A stretch of 64,000 nt of DNA from Nothopassalora personata (taxonomy: Eukaryota > Ascomycota > Dothideomycetes > Mycosphaerellales > Mycosphaerellaceae): contig CM066290.1 in NCBI GenBank assembly GCA_033816765.1, positions 1,054,001-1,118,000 on the forward strand, in the 5' to 3' direction. Under the pieces are notes generated by a model. That model was not told the DNA's origin. It made no database searches and worked only from the letters and a program-made list of their open reading frames with translations. Shown here one piece after another: positions 22,535 through 36,200 of this stretch. A program made the translations under genes and the position numbers. How positions within the stretch are numbered: the first letter of the stretch is position 1; each line of letters opens with the position of its first letter.

Positions 22535-25500
22535 GGGAATGTAAGCCGCCGGTCAACACACTCCGTCACCGCATGCTGCTGGATCGCGTAGGTATGGTGT
22601 GCAAGGAGCGTAGAGGGGTCGGCAAGAGCGTAGGTCCAGCTGCCTGTGGAGGATGCGCCTGAGGTTTGCGAGGATGGATTCTCAAAGATTGCCCGGAGCC
22701 AACCCACCGATCGGGGCTTGATGGGATTTAAGATGAAGGGCAGGGATGCTGGAATTTGCTGCGCGATCTCACTTTTCTTCTTGCTGGAAACCACGATTGC
22801 TCCGCTTGCCAACAATAATACGCTGGGAGAACAAGAACGACGACCAGCGCCAGAAAATCTCCAACGTCGATTAGGAGAGCGGCTAAGCTAATAACGTTAG
22901 CAGCGGGTCGTGCGAGCGGCAGGTCATAGATGTCAGGAGCACAAGCTTTCAACCACTTCCTGTCATTCGCTCCAAACATATTTCACCTTTCCTCAATCGA
23001 GGTCCCACCACCAAAGCGACCCCTTTTAGCAGAATTGCGATAAGATTGCTGGCCGTTTCGTGCCACCGACAGCCGGCCGTGCTATCATAACGTTCGCCGT
23101 CAATGGCTGGAATGGCAGATATGGACGTGCTACGACTATATGTGACATGCGTTATGAAATCTCATGCTCACAGGCATCGATTGCCCAAAGTTCCAGGACC
23201 ACGATCATGGGTCTCCTACATAGCTGTCGTATAACATACTTTGCAGTGATGACCTCCTTGCGCGGAGTTTTCCCACGTCGAATCGCAATGCTTCCAACAT
23301 CAGACACTGCAAAACTCTCCATACCCCCCGCAGACTGTGCCCTCGCCTGCACAAGCGGCGGCACGTATCAGATGTGCATAGAACGCCGCTGTGAGAACGA
23401 GAGCGCCTAGAATCATGATGGCTGTGTGTGGATGAACTTAACATGTTTCTCATGTTGGATCGTGGTGGCAGTTTTGATTTGGGACCCCGGGGCCCGCCGG
23501 GGGGAGGGCGCGGTTCGATGGTCAGCTTGAGTAGCTTCCCCTACGATGGTCTACGCGACGAGCGGTAGCGAGCAGCTGGGCTGCATCTAAGTGCTCTTCC
23601 TGTGTGCGTGATGATCGCTACGTACTGCCTCGCTTGGTGACATCGTGTCACGGGTTGAAGCTGAGGGTGTAGCGTCTGTGTGACCTTTGCAAAGGGAGCA
23701 CGAGTGGTGCTTTTGAAAAAAAGGGGGGGTCTATTGACGGATCTGGTGACACCATTGCGAGGCCATAAATGACGAGCTGCTGCTGGACGTGCATCCAACC
23801 CGCAACAGTGGACTGTCCTGTTCGGATCAGTTCGCAGATCTCGGAATTGTACAATACTGTCTCCCGTAAAGTTACAAAGCTTCTCTCACAAGCACATGAA
23901 GCCATGAATGCTCACTCCTCGTACGGGTTGGTCAATTCCATTAGAGACCAACACCTCAAGCCGTTGTGTGGTGCATGGTTGAAGATCAACTATTGAACAT
24001 CGTTGCACATTTATCCAAAGAAGAGATCGATGGCGTACAAGACTCAGATGAGAAAGAGCAAAAGTTATAATATTCGGAAGCGACCTACCTGCTTGTGTGA
24101 AGACACGTGGTATTCCTGATCGGCATGCATCAGATTTGCTTGTCTAGTTAAAGCCTTTCTCCAACTGTAGAGGATTAGCATCGTTCCCACAAATCACCCG
24201 TAGGGAATAACGTACCCGCCACGGATTGCTCAACTCAAAGCCTGCCGGAGCTCTAACATTGTCCGTCTGCCCTCTGAGGAAGCCCGTGAGTCTTCGATCT
24301 CTGTCCATCACTGCGAGCCCAAAGTCAGCATTTCCTCCTGTGCCATGATGTCCCATGGCCCGATCTCACGCACTTTGTCTGTCCCATTGATCCACCGAAT
24401 GCCGTGGTCTCTTTCCACCGTTTTGCATATGCCTGATCTTCGAGAGACCTGCGCCAGTCAAGCCGAAGAACTGCAGACGTATGTTAGTGAACCTGCGGAG
24501 TAGCATGCGCGCGGGCGATGATATCGCACTCCAATGCAGATGGCGTATGGGAGGAGAGCTTCGAATGGCACACCCCTGCAGTCTCCGTCAGCGTGCAATT
24601 GGGATATCTGATGTGGTAGCGGCTCACATAGTGGCGGTCAGGTGCGGAGGTCGAGCGCGTCGTACGCTGAAGTGGTAGGAGCCGGTATGGTGTCGAGGTG
24701 AATGTTTCGTGATTTCGCGGGTGGTGATGTCGGAGACAGTCGCAAGTCTGGAGAAGCTCGGGCGCAGAAGTCGAAGTGACGTGCGGCAGGCAACTTAGGC
24801 AAGCGCACCTGCGACTTGGGCAGGCACGACGGATCGCGCTCAGCAGCCACGAACACGACGTAAACAGCGCGACAGAGCACGTCAAGCAGAAGGACTGGGC
24901 ACGAGATCATTGCTACCGGCATCAATACTCGCGCTACCGATGCGCTCCTCGAGATCATCACCTCTTTGCGACCAGTACCGGCACTTTTACGCAGCGGCGC
25001 GGAGAGGTCCAGCAGCTCCGCGAGAAGAAGGGGCCGCGGCAGCGACAGCGCTGGGAATCAACTCCCACGCGGCCATCTACGACATTCTACCTGCATCGTC
25101 GCTGTCGCGTCACTTCACTGCATCCATCGAGCCGCACATTGCACACCCCGAATCGTTTCAAGGCCGTCAACAATAACACCCATCCGCGGCTGATAGTCAC
25201 CCAGACATTCACCACAAATACGACCAGACCATACCAGCTCGGAGTCAGCTCAAACGCGTGCACAAGGAATTGATTGAGTCATTGGGAGCTAGAAACGCGT
25301 ACAGAAGAGCTTGGGACACGTCCACCGACCCGTCTTACCGGTCCTGGCAGCAGGCCTCTGATCCGCTGGCTCTGGGGAGCCTAGGCGCAGTATCAGGAAG
25401 GTGGGAAGTCACCACCAAGACGCAGGCTGCGATTGAAACCGATCCCATGGGCTAGGTGAAAGCCCCGCAGGCACACTGGCGACCATAGTCGTTAATCGTC

Positions 25501-25553
25501 CCACGCTGACGCCAAATAAGCCGTGTGGACGCGGCGTCACCTACAAGGCACAA
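22535..25553. other. 3 kb gene-poor divergent region
   Basis: No recognisable gene on either strand. It contains a GC-rich block with G runs (about 23481-23515), and an A7-8/G7 homopolymer junction near 23716-23731. The final ~600 bases upstream of the MYST gene have overlapping short open frames that look like an untranslated leader or promoter. Confidence 0.45.
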
Positions 25554-28500
25554 ATGTCAGCATCGGCTATGGCGATGGACAAAGAGCCGGATGCGCCAAT
25601 AGCAGAGGAAGAGGAGGTCGGAGAAGAGATTGAAGTGGGACACCTAGACGCAGGAGGCGAGCCGGACGATTCAGATCCAGATGCGGAAGGAGAGCTCGAC
25701 GAAGAGGACGGAGACGACGAGGATGGAGAGTTCGTGGGTGCCGTCAAGACCAGATCAGCTCGGCCGCGAAGGCGAAAAGCTTCAGAAGAGGAGTCGGATG
25801 CCGGAATCGAAGTCGACGACGAAGACGATGACGATTCGGAAGCAGACACTTCCCCTGGAGCAGAGGAGGACTGGGAAGCTGCGGACGACGTCGAAGAAGA
25901 TGACCTGAAAGTTGGCCATTCGGATGCCAACCGTTGCGTGTATGTCTCATGCCTCATCAGATCGCTAATACTTCGCAAATGCTGACTTGCTCCCCAGATT
26001 CTGCAAGCAGACCGAGGAGGAAGATCCCGGCGAAGAATACGAAGATTATCTCGCATGTCGTGTTTGTGGTGACAATGGTAAGTTGATCCAGTCTCAGGAA
26101 ACGCGAGTTCTGCTTTTGTAGGTCGAAGGTGGAAGAATTGCGGCAAAGCAACAAATGATATCAAGTCCATCCAGGGTCCGAGCGCGCGCTGACTCCCGTA
26201 CCTGCAGCCCACCGGCAATGTGCCAGAGATGCAGATACGCTAGCTGCCGACGAAGGTATGTGAGATTTCATCGGCCCACAGACCAGGTTATGCCTTGGCC
26301 AGACAAACACGAACGAACTGACACACTGTCGCAGATGCGGAAGACTGGCGCTGCCAGGATTGTGTCGCAAATGGCCTGGAGGAAGACTTCAAAGATGTTC
26401 CACACATGCTGGAGAATCGTCGTCGTTCTTCGGCACCCAAGATGGCGAGGGACCTACTACCAGCTGCTCGTGGCGGGATTAAGCCAGGATCGCACTCTGT
26501 GTTCAACACTCTTATTCTGCCGGAAGATGCTCAGGATGGCTCAAGATCGCTTAGAAAGCGTAAGACTCCTTCAGCAGAAGACGATGAGCCTCCACGGCCT
26601 GCGATCAGGAAACGCATGCGGACAACTCCCGAGAATGAGGACGAAGAAGCGCCTACCAATGTCGAAGAACCCAGTGAGACTAATGGCGAAGCCGAGAACG
26701 AGCAGCCGAACTCACCACAAGCACGACCCTCACGACCTCATCGACAAACCAAGGCCCATAGTTTGGGTGCAAGGATAATATCACGGTCTGAAGATCCTAA
26801 AAGCGCCATCATCGCCATCCCAGTCAGCATTGCTCAATGGGATCAAATCGAGAAAGATGTTCAGAAGAAACAGAAACGCCGCGAGCGTGATCGCCAACGA
26901 CGTCTACGTAACAATCAAAGCCGGCGTACGCTCACCGCGGAACCTGAGGAACCAACGCATTTTCCAGCCGTACAGACAGACATGTACAACAATCCGTTCT
27001 TTCCTTTTCAGGACAAGGAAGTGGACGAGAACAGGGGTAGACCGTACGGGGGCATTTTGACAGATGCCGAGGCTGACACTGCTCGCACATATCCAACAGA
27101 TGCTGATCGGGAGGCCTTCCAGAACGCTCGCGAGAAGGCTGAGCAGGAATGGAGGGAGAAGCTCGCGAAACAATCAGGAGAGACTCCTGCACGCTCCAAG
27201 CAATCGAACGCTGCCAGCAAGATCAAGTGCATCAACTTCGGCCAGTATGAGATTGATACCTGGCACGCCGCACCTTACCCCGAGGAGTACAGCAGAAATA
27301 AGCACCTCTACATCTGCGAGTTTTGTTTGAAGTACATGAGCTCCGACTACGTGGCATGGCGGCACAAACTGAAGTGCTCGGCGAAACACCCTCCTGGCGA
27401 TGAAATCTATCGTCAGAATATCAAGAATCCAGAGACAGGCGCCGAGACTACCTTGTCTTTCTTCGAGGTCGATGGTCGTCGCAACCCACTCTACTGCCAG
27501 AATCTGTGTTTGCTAGCGAAGCTGTTCCTCGGGTCAAAGACGCTCTACTACGACGTGGAGCCTTTCCTCTTCTACATCATGACCGAGAACGACGAGTTCG
27601 GATGTCATTTTGTGGGTTACTTTTCAAAAGAGAAACGTGGCTGTGGACCTCCACCTGCCATCGACGCTCGCACTTCCTTCGAGGATAATCAGGACTCGCA
27701 GGCTAATAGCAACACCGATGCAGACTTGACGGACACCGCTGCCGACCCTGCTCTCAGTAACCCTGGGAACAATGTGTCGTGCATTCTGGTCTTGCCCGTT
27801 CACATGCGACGCGGCTTCGGCAAGGTGCTCATCGAATTCTCGTACATGTTGACGAAGGTCGAAGGTAGGACCGGATCGCCCGAGAAGCCTCTGTCAGACA
27901 TGGGTCTCGTCTCATACCGATCATACTGGCGCGAGGTCATCTGCAAGCTCCTATTGAGCTACGAAGGCAAGGAGTCCTCCACCAATGACAGTAGGCCGCT
28001 GTCAATCGTACGCATAGCGAAGACGACCGGCATGACGCCCGATGATATTGTCTCGACGTTAGAGGCTCTTCGTTTCTTGGTACGTGATCCAATCACGAAG
28101 ACTTACGCGCTTCGGCTGGACTACGATTACATGAAAGAGTACATTGAGAAGCACGAGAAGAAGGCAACGATCAAGCTCGACCCTGCCAACTTGGTCTGGA
28201 CACCTTATATTATGGGACGCCCAACAAACCTCTTTGCGATGGGAGAGGAGACTAATCAGCCCCTCCAAACCGTCGCAGCGAGAGAAGAGCCCGTGGAGGT
28301 GCCAGATCAGCGTCAAGAAGGACTCCAGCGGACTCTCAAGGCATTGGTTATCTCCCAATCTCAGCAGGAAAGCAAAAGCGATGTCAACGTCACGATGACT
28401 GAAGCTGATGCTGCAACGACCGAAGCTACAGAGGATCAGCCACCACCTCATGTCAATGGCACCTCGCCGAAGCTGCGCAAGAAGACTCCACCTCCCCTTA

Positions 28501-29129
28501 CACTGATACCTCAGCCCTCGAAGTCCGAACGACCTCCGACAAACGGCTCTCCAAGTCGACGCTCACCCCGAAAGACTCCAAACGGCGGCACGCAGACCCT
28601 CGACTCCGGCGAAGCCAGCCCGGCTTCGTTCTATTCCGGATCACAACCCGGATCCGCGGGCTCCATCCCACCTACCCGTTACGAAATCTTCCCACCTGTA
28701 CCTGGAGCGCCACCTGCGGCTAAGAGACGTCCTGGCCGACCTTTCGGAACAAGACGCAGCGGCACAAGAAACTCATACGGCTCTACCCCACGCCGATCAC
28801 GGCCAAACAACAGTCGTCGACATAATAGTAATCAGAGTCCAAGTCACGGGCCTTCTTCTGCAAGTGCTCTGCGCAGGACGCGAAGCACACTTGGAGAAGT
28901 CGCAATGGCTGCTGCAGACAACGATGAGGACGACCCGAATGGCGCTGGCGCTGCGGTGGAGGCGGCGCAGGAGGATGCGGATGCTGATGTTAATGTGGGT
29001 CTTGATGAGGATCAGGATATGAATCAGGACCATGATCAGGAGCAAGATGACGATAAAGCCGATGCGGATCATGAAGAGGACGAGGATGCCCCTGGCGAGG
29101 AAGACGACGAGGAGATCCAGTATGAATGA
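25554..29129 (+). CDS. PHD-MYST histone acetyltransferase (Sas3/Mst2-like, NuA3-type)
   Basis: Exons are 25554-25939, 25998-26077, 26208-26255 and 26335-29129, giving 1102 residues; the introns are 58, 130 and 79 nt. An acidic N-terminus leads to a PHD finger split over the first four exons (CVFCKQ, CRVCGDNAHRQC, WRCQDC; about 128-185). The MYST domain starts near 468: a C2HC zinc finger (CEFCLKYM..HKLKC), the autoacetylated Lys in LGSKTLYY (about 573), catalytic Cys in NVSCILVLP (about 654), the acetyl-CoA loop RRGFGK, and the general-base Glu in SPEKPLSDMG (about 688). A ~45-residue acidic/Asn-rich insert (about 605-650) interrupts the core just before the catalytic Cys. The tail is disordered with AT-hook-like PGRPFG and ends in a long Asp/Glu run. 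Family role: acetylation of H3 (K14/K23) in chromatin. Confidence 0.92.
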
Positions 29130-31664
29130 TGAGAAGCGAGCAAGCGACTGGCACCACGTCAAGATCACTCTTCGGAACGGGCGTCTATCGCGCTGTTTTG
29201 ATGTCGCTTGTTCCTCTTCTCGCTTACATGCTTGCTGGAGATCATGGTTTGTCCCTACCTGGCAAGTGGCAATGGCTTTGTTATGGACTTGGAACTGTGG
29301 AGGTGGCGGCGTGGTGCTTTTTTTTCGTTCTCCTTCGTGGCTGCGATACCCATGGGTCAGCGGAGTTGTACCTGCATGAGATACCAGAATACCGCTCAGG
29401 GTCGCTAGTGTGTTGTGCATATGCAGGCGATGGCGATCGATAGTGTAACCGGCAGTGTGCGTGTGCACCTGTCAGGCAATTGTAATCATAGGACACCAAG
29501 GTCTACCGTGGACTTGGATGAGGTGGACCATGTATAGTATAGTATACATGGTCTTCGTGAACCATGGATGTTGACCGTCTGGCACTCTGCACGTTGAGAG
29601 CATACCGTGGTGGGTTGAGCTATACATACTGCAGCAGAGTCTGGTGCCGTTGTGGTAGATCCTCAGGGGTATGTGGTTGTTTACATGTACTGTGCTTCGC
29701 TTGCTTGTGCAGTGCCGTGCAGATAACGCAGGTGATCGTGTGACTGCTGGCCTGATGCATCATGCTATCGCTCCTGGGAATGAGTGCCGGCTTGGAGTGG
29801 GTGTCAATAAGCGATTCGTCGGATCGCTCACTGCGTCGCATCCGGGCGACGAGTCCTAGACCGGCATCGAGCTTCTCTTCTCACGCGTCTTGCATTGAAG
29901 ACGCGTTGTTTACATTCAGACGTCATTGTCCGATTTGAGCAGGGGCGAGCGGTGGGTGGGCTAGAGGTAGCATGTGATCAACTGTCACGACCATCGGATG
30001 GCTCAACGTAAGCATTCAGGACCTTCGGAAGAGTACTTTGAGCTCCGTAAGAACTGTCGACATCTGTGGTCGAACACTGGACAATAGTGAACGCTCAAGA
30101 CCCATGGCGTGCGAGAACGTCTTCATCGCTCATCGCAGGAAGAAGACATGCGTGCTCGAAGTTTAGGCAGAACGGTCTTCCCACCGAGTGATTCTTCAGT
30201 CTGGACGCCATTGCATCCACACCACAGCCTGGGCTTGTCGCTGGCGCAGAGGAGGCGTTCAGACGCGTGCATACGAGACAAAAGCAGTCGCCGAGCCTCG
30301 GTCAACGCCCACATGTCGATGTGAGCTGTGAGCTGGCGAGGACGCGGAAATTGAAGGCTTCCCCTACCTCGTATTTTGCCCGCTGCAACCTGCCCAGTCG
30401 TCGCAGCCACCGTGTGAAGCTATGAGCACTCGTGGCGTTTCTTACAATGGTGCTAGAACATCGATAGTTAGTAACCTGTGCGATTGCCAGAATAGAGCAA
30501 AGAAGGCGGCAGGCCCGTCGTATGCATTCTTGGCATTGACACGCTGCGCTGGCGCCGTGTCCAGGCGAATTCTTCCGACGGCTAATAATGCGAGGCCTCC
30601 AGCTCCTTCCAAGCCTCCATGATGCTCGCTCGATTTTGATCGTTGAAGTTTCATGCGGTGGGGGGCGATGTCTGTGGAGAACAGCATCCTGTATCGCCTT
30701 CCCCGAAGCAAGGTCTGAAACAAATCTGCAGCATAAGGAGCTAGATTCGAGCTGTCTCAAGAGCTAGAACTAGTAGGACTGATGAGGTCTTGCACGTCCT
30801 GTGCCCCTCCGCCGCTAGCCTGGGGACCTGCAGCTGGCCGAGGCGTGATGAGGCAATGGATGCAGTCGTGTTGGCTGGTGATGGCCAAGGAAGAAGTGGA
30901 AGAAGTGGCAGCCTTCCTGGCCACAGTTGTGGCGCCAGCCTCCCGTCCAAAACTCAATCCAACTGAGCTTTTGTCGATCGATGTGGTTGGTGCATCCTCC
31001 GTACCAAATCTATCGGACAGAATCCTTCAATATTCTCTACGGGCGTAGGCCAGTACGACAGAGCAGTGGAGGCAGACACAAGTACATTGTTGAGGCGAAC
31101 GAGGCATGTCTCTTCAAGCAGATGTACTCCTTCCAATGTATTGCTTTGAAACCTCCCCAACGTTACGGCTTTTTGAGCTGTAAGGGTACTGTAGCATGTG
31201 TACTGATGTAATATAATATGTACAAGCGAGGTGGAAGCAATCGCGTCCTGTGATCCGACCAGCTTTCATTCCCTCCCGATCATGCTTCGCTGCAAACAAA
31301 GAGCCTCCCAGAATCCGTCCAAACTCCTCGCTGGTATATGCATAAGTTCATGAAGTGCGTAAAGGCATTCGCGTTTAGACCCAGGTGAGGCCCATGTGCC
31401 TCTCATCTAACACCCAGAAGCCTCATCTTTCCCGGCAATGGCGTCCCTGGTCTTTGCCATACGTTAGTCATATCTCTGCGGTGACTCCCGCCATTGTGAT
31501 TTGTCCTGTTGGATCGTGAATCAAGATCGACAAGATGGCAACATGTTGCACTCGGCGTTTGGGTGACTTGGCATGAAGACAGTCGAGTGGCGTGCAGACG
31601 CAGCTGCACCTTGCCATTCCGTGGTCGAATCCAATTCTAGGAAAAGACTTCCCATGCTGATCCG
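29130..31664. other. 2.5 kb between convergent genes
   Basis: Contains a perfect inverted repeat (listed separately) and many short open frames on both strands, none with a recognisable domain. The length is unusual for a convergent gap, but I can assign nothing to it. Confidence 0.45.
29527..29552. repeat. Perfect inverted repeat, 10-bp arms, 6-nt loop
   Basis: ACCATGTATA, six bases (GTATAG), then TATACATGGT. It lies about 400 bases after the MYST stop codon. It could form a hairpin in a 3' UTR or be a dimeric protein site; neither is shown. Confidence 0.8.
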
Positions 31665-33227
31665 CTAAGGGTGTTGATATTTCTCGTCCAGGCTATACGG
31701 ATACGCTGCGGGGACTTCACCGGATTCCGATGGATATATGCTGCTTGCTTGTATATAGCCGTGACTGTACCCTGGCGTGTGCACAGCAGATAGACCTGAT
31801 GTGTCCTGAATCGAGCTTCCTGGCATTTGAAGGTCATACGCAGAAGGCATGTCTCCAGAATGTTGTCCTTGGTAATGGTTGTGTGTTTGGTAGGTCTGGT
31901 AGCTATTGTTGTAGTATGGATTACGTGGCACAGAGCTCGCCGACCCAGGATCGCCGAAGATTGATGAGTTCTGTTGTGTCGTAGTGCTGGGGTATGACGG
32001 AGGCTGTTGATTACTGACGCTCGGAGTCGGTGACGGCAGCGCGCTCTGAGAGTTGATGTTTGACCAGTTCGGAGGTGTGTGTGCTTGTCCACCCATTGAC
32101 TGCTGTTGCATCCTGCTGTTCATGCTCACGTTCAGAGGCGATTGCTGTTGTCCATACGCGGCAGGAATTCTTGGTCCCTCACCGCCTGCCCAAGCTCTGG
32201 TTCCACTAGGTATCGAGCTTGCATATTGTGAGAGATGACTATCACTCCCAGGGAGACCGTACAGATGCGGGCTGTCATACTCGCTACCGGCGCGCTGGCG
32301 CTTGATGGCTGGTGAAGAGGCAGAGTAATGGTCTTGCACTGCACCTCCGTACATAGCGGAATGGAGACCGGGTGAAGAAGTTCCGGGTGGTGAGGCATTG
32401 AATGACCGCTTGGTCCCAATACTACACTCAGTCAGTGGATGGTTCTCTCGATAATCACGAAGACCGCAAGCATACCTCGAGATCGCGCGTGTGTCCTTTC
32501 GAACTCGAAGCTTTACCCCTTGGTCTGAGAACGTGCGCGTCAGATGTGTTGACTCTGACATACTTCCAAAGTCTCTTTGTGCCAATACTGTGTGACTGTT
32601 AGCGCGGAGTGACAGTGCTGTTTTTGGAATTGAGACTAACCTGGGAAAGGCTCGGATTCAATTGATCCCATGAACAGAACCTCGTCCGATTCCCTTGATC
32701 TGTCAGTGAAGCTAAGGACACCAGTCTGCGGGACACTCACTTGATCGTATCGAACAGACTGAATCGGAGTCTGAAGTTGCCCAGCTTTCTGGCTGAGATA
32801 TCGCCAAACACGAAGAACCCTCCATCTGCGAAATCGTCAGCCGTTGTCCTGTTCGAGTTTGCTGACGTCTTGTCCTCCCACACCGCGGCATATCTCTCAT
32901 GGAAAACATCAGCGCGAACCCACCTTTGTTAGTCACATCTTTAAGCCGATGCAGAGATGAGACTGTCTGCCCAATCAATAGTTTGCCAGGCGATTCGTTC
33001 CTCGTTTCTTGTTTCGATTCCTTGTCGTCAACCAATGTCACCATCATGAACGTGCGAGGGCTAACGAGCCATTGGCTGTTTGAAGGATCATTGCGGTCAT
33101 CGTATTTGAGCTCGATAATCGGAGGAGGGTCGATGGGTTTTCGGTTCTTGGGGTTGTTCTCCTGCACAACTTGTGCACGGGTCGGTTGTTGCCTGACAAT
33201 CAACGAGATCTGGTCGCGAGCCATCAT
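31665..33227 (-). CDS. vosA: Velvet-domain regulator VosA
   Basis: Exons are 32924-33227, 32741-32825, 32641-32699, 32476-32587 and 31665-32421; the introns are 98, 41, 53 and 54 nt, and the product 438 residues. The velvet domain fills the first ~190 residues: ISLIVRQQPTRA, RKPIDPPPIIELK, VSSLHRLKD, GGFFVFGD, FRLRFSLFD and TRTFSDQGVKLRVRKD. This set, especially RKPIDPPPI, marks VosA rather than VeA, VelB or VelC. The C-terminal half is Gln/Ser/Pro/Tyr-rich and disordered, as in VosA activation regions. VosA binds DNA, pairs with VelB, and governs spore maturation and trehalose content. The fourth intron is 54 nt with no in-frame stop, so retaining it adds 18 residues. A second ATG lies one codon after the first. 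Confidence 0.9.
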
Positions 33228-36200
33228 GTTTATCCGCCTTGGTCGTCGACACTATCGTGTAGGTGCCAGTACCCTGCTGGTAGCTTCCCGCTGGTGAGGA
33301 GATTTTTGCGACTGTAGCCCGTGGTACGATCAGGAAGCGGTCCCAGTTTTGAGTCCTCCGGCAATAGCTTTACGCCTGTCTCGACTTTCAGGCAAACTGG
33401 GAGTCAATGACTGGCAATTGTGAGGCCAGTCGAAGCTTGAAGCTGGTCAGGTGAAAAGCAAGCCCAAGCAGTGGGGCTGGTCAAGACGTGTAATGTAGAC
33501 AGGTAATCACCTCGCGTGGCATTGGCGTAGAGTAAGCTTCGATCCGTGATTGATTCCCTTGAGAGGTGGAGCAGACGAGCGTCGACAAGAGTAAGAAGGC
33601 CTGTAAACATTCACCAACGACATGGGTACAGCGCTGCTGAAGGAGGTTGCTGTCTGATATCGCTGAGCTCGGAGACCTTTTGCGCAGCTAGAGATATGTC
33701 TACCGTGCGGCTCCTGCTTAATCTCCAGCGGAAGCTGTATAATGATTTGCGGCTCTGCAGTCCCTGTGCCGTGCGTTTTGACTATGCAATGCCTGATCTG
33801 ACGATGACTTTCTCGGCTCAAGGTAACGCAACAGCGGGCCTCGAGATCCTAGATTGTCAGACAGCTACTTCAGGATCGACGACCGTTGGTGAGCCAGAGT
33901 GGCAGAGATTCACAAAGGTCAAGGCGCCGGACCGAGGCGAGCACACCCAGAGAGAAGTACCCGCCTCCCCGGGACGCTTGCTTGTGCTTGGGATCGTCGT
34001 GACGGATGTGGATGTCGTCAACCGATCTGAGACCGGATCCAGAACAGAGGAGGCCAATGCCAGGTTTCAGATATCAATGCAAGCGGGCAAATGCGAACCA
34101 AACTTGGGTGTTGTGTGCGGGTGTAGGTGCTGCTTAGGCTTCCTGGACTGAAGACAATGGAGGGGAAGGCCCCACAGCTGGTGCTCTTTCCGGCCGAGCA
34201 CGACAGACGCTGGGTGAGTGTGGGTGACGGAAGTCGCTGTTACTGGTGAGGATGAAGACAACTGCCGTGGTTGCAGAAAGCGAGTGGAAGGCGAAGTGGC
34301 CACAGTTGTCGTTGAGAAATATCGAATGGTGGAGCACAGCGATCTCAGGGCTGGGGTGTGCGCGTTGATGCTGCAAGACAAGCGCTGCGGCCGTGTGGTT
34401 GGTGCTTCAGCGTGCGAAGGTTAGCAGGTGTCCCGTCTCGCTACCACTAGCCATAGGCATGTGTATGTAGAAAATCAGATGGTGCCTCAAAGGAGCGTTC
34501 GGAATGGCAGCCGGCCCCCCGCGAGTGTGAGGGCAGTTCCGCAGAGCTGATGAATGCAGTAGTGCTAGCAGCTGGTGGCAAGTCAGTAGTAGACAGTAGG
34601 GATCGAGTCGCAGCAGTAAGAACACTTAAGTCCGCACACCAGTGACGCACCGAGCAATATGGAAGCAGCCGCCGCGCTGGCGGCCTGACAAGCGCGACTG
34701 CGCAGCATCAGCAGCAGAGAAGGCAGGGGTTGATTGAAGAATATAATGCCAACGAACGGCGCCGGCAGCCATTGGTCTGGTGCGCATCAGACTCGGCCAG
34801 CGGCTTTCAGCATTATACGACGGGCCTTCGTCTGCCGTCTTCGTCGGCAGCATTGTTCTGCCATATCATCATCATGCTGCCACTGCCACTGCAGCCCATT
34901 CACCTTTCTTCAGCCTGTCCAACCCCTGCTCACCGGCAGTGTGGAGCCCCAAAGTACGAGCATGTTCTATTACCGGGCTTGCCCTCGACGGCATGCAGGA
35001 GCGCCTTGCTCGAGTGGGCATAACGTGCTCGCTTCGACAAAAGGTGTGAACGAAGAGCAGACTAGTTCTAATTACTCGAGAGCTGATTGCTCACACTGAG
35101 CACCTCCGATCCGGTCATCAACCGACATACCCGCGGCGGCGGCGGCGACTGCAAGTCACTCGACTGCGTCCTGGTCCTGAGGGACCCATTGCCATCTCGC
35201 AGTCGATGGCATAGAAAGCCGACAGCAGCAGCATTGCGGGCGATGCTCGACGCCTCCTTGCACCGCGTTCGGCTGGTCAGACGCAGCTTCGTTGGTCGCG
35301 GACGCGAGCACAGCAGCATGCGGGTCCCCATTAACGCGCGCAATGCAGTACAGTACAGTACAGGTCAGAATATACTGTATGCAACACGGCAGCTGCGCGC
35401 GTTGGAAAATGCAGTCTAAGTCGAGTGCCACCACCCACGTTGCTCTCGGCGTCGGCACGGACGAACAACGTGGCGCCCCTGTCCACAAGAATGACGAGAC
35501 AAGTGAGTTGAACTGTGGAAGAAGGCGGACAAGACCCTCGAGCTGCTCGAAATGGCAACTGAGTAATTGACCGAGGTGTAACCAGTACCGTCCATTCATA
35601 ACGCCATCACCAGTGATAATACTGTACAGCTGCTCGTACATCCAGCTAGTGTGGTTGATTTTTTGACAGCTTTCCTGGCGTTTCCGATCGGCGCCACGCT
35701 GCAGCTGTGCAGGGTTTCGCCGAACTGGACTCGAGACTGCTTGGGAAGAATAGTCGAGCAAACGCTGCTGCTTCTAAGCGAAGTGCCGATCTCTGCTGCA
35801 GTAGCTCGTCTCGAGGAGTCGCATGGTGAGTCCTCAAGCACATCACACCAACGAGATTCCTGCCTTCTAGAAGCATTACCCGGTTAGCAATCCATTTACA
35901 AGACATCAAGCCGGCGGCAAGGAATGAAGCGGAGCACCCTGTCGCCCACGTCCAAGCTCAGCTTCGCTTGGAAGCCATCGTGAGATTCGTGAGCCCAGGA
36001 TGATGGCTGCGGGTGCCAGGATGTTTTCGCGCGTCTTCTGGCCAGCGCATAACAACCATGTGCTCTGCGGGACGTGATAAGCTGCACGCTTCGGCGTCAA
36101 AAATGCGACAGGATGGGGGGCACACGTTGCGCATATCAACTTGATGCGTTTCGCCCTCCGACTTCGCCAAGTTGCCATGCTCCAGGTGTCATCAAACATA

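Noticed and set aside
28797..29468. Long minus-strand open frame (223 codons) opposite the MYST gene tail
   Set aside because: It is the mirror of the Asp/Glu-rich repeat-like coding end; composition alone keeps it open, and it has no domain.
31600..31650. A second B-box-like sequence (GGTCGAATCC) near 31625
   Set aside because: It lacks one consensus base and no cloverleaf can be drawn around it.
33546..34151. 201-codon plus-strand frame upstream of vosA
   Set aside because: No recognisable motif, mixed codon use, and equally long frames overlap it on the other strand.
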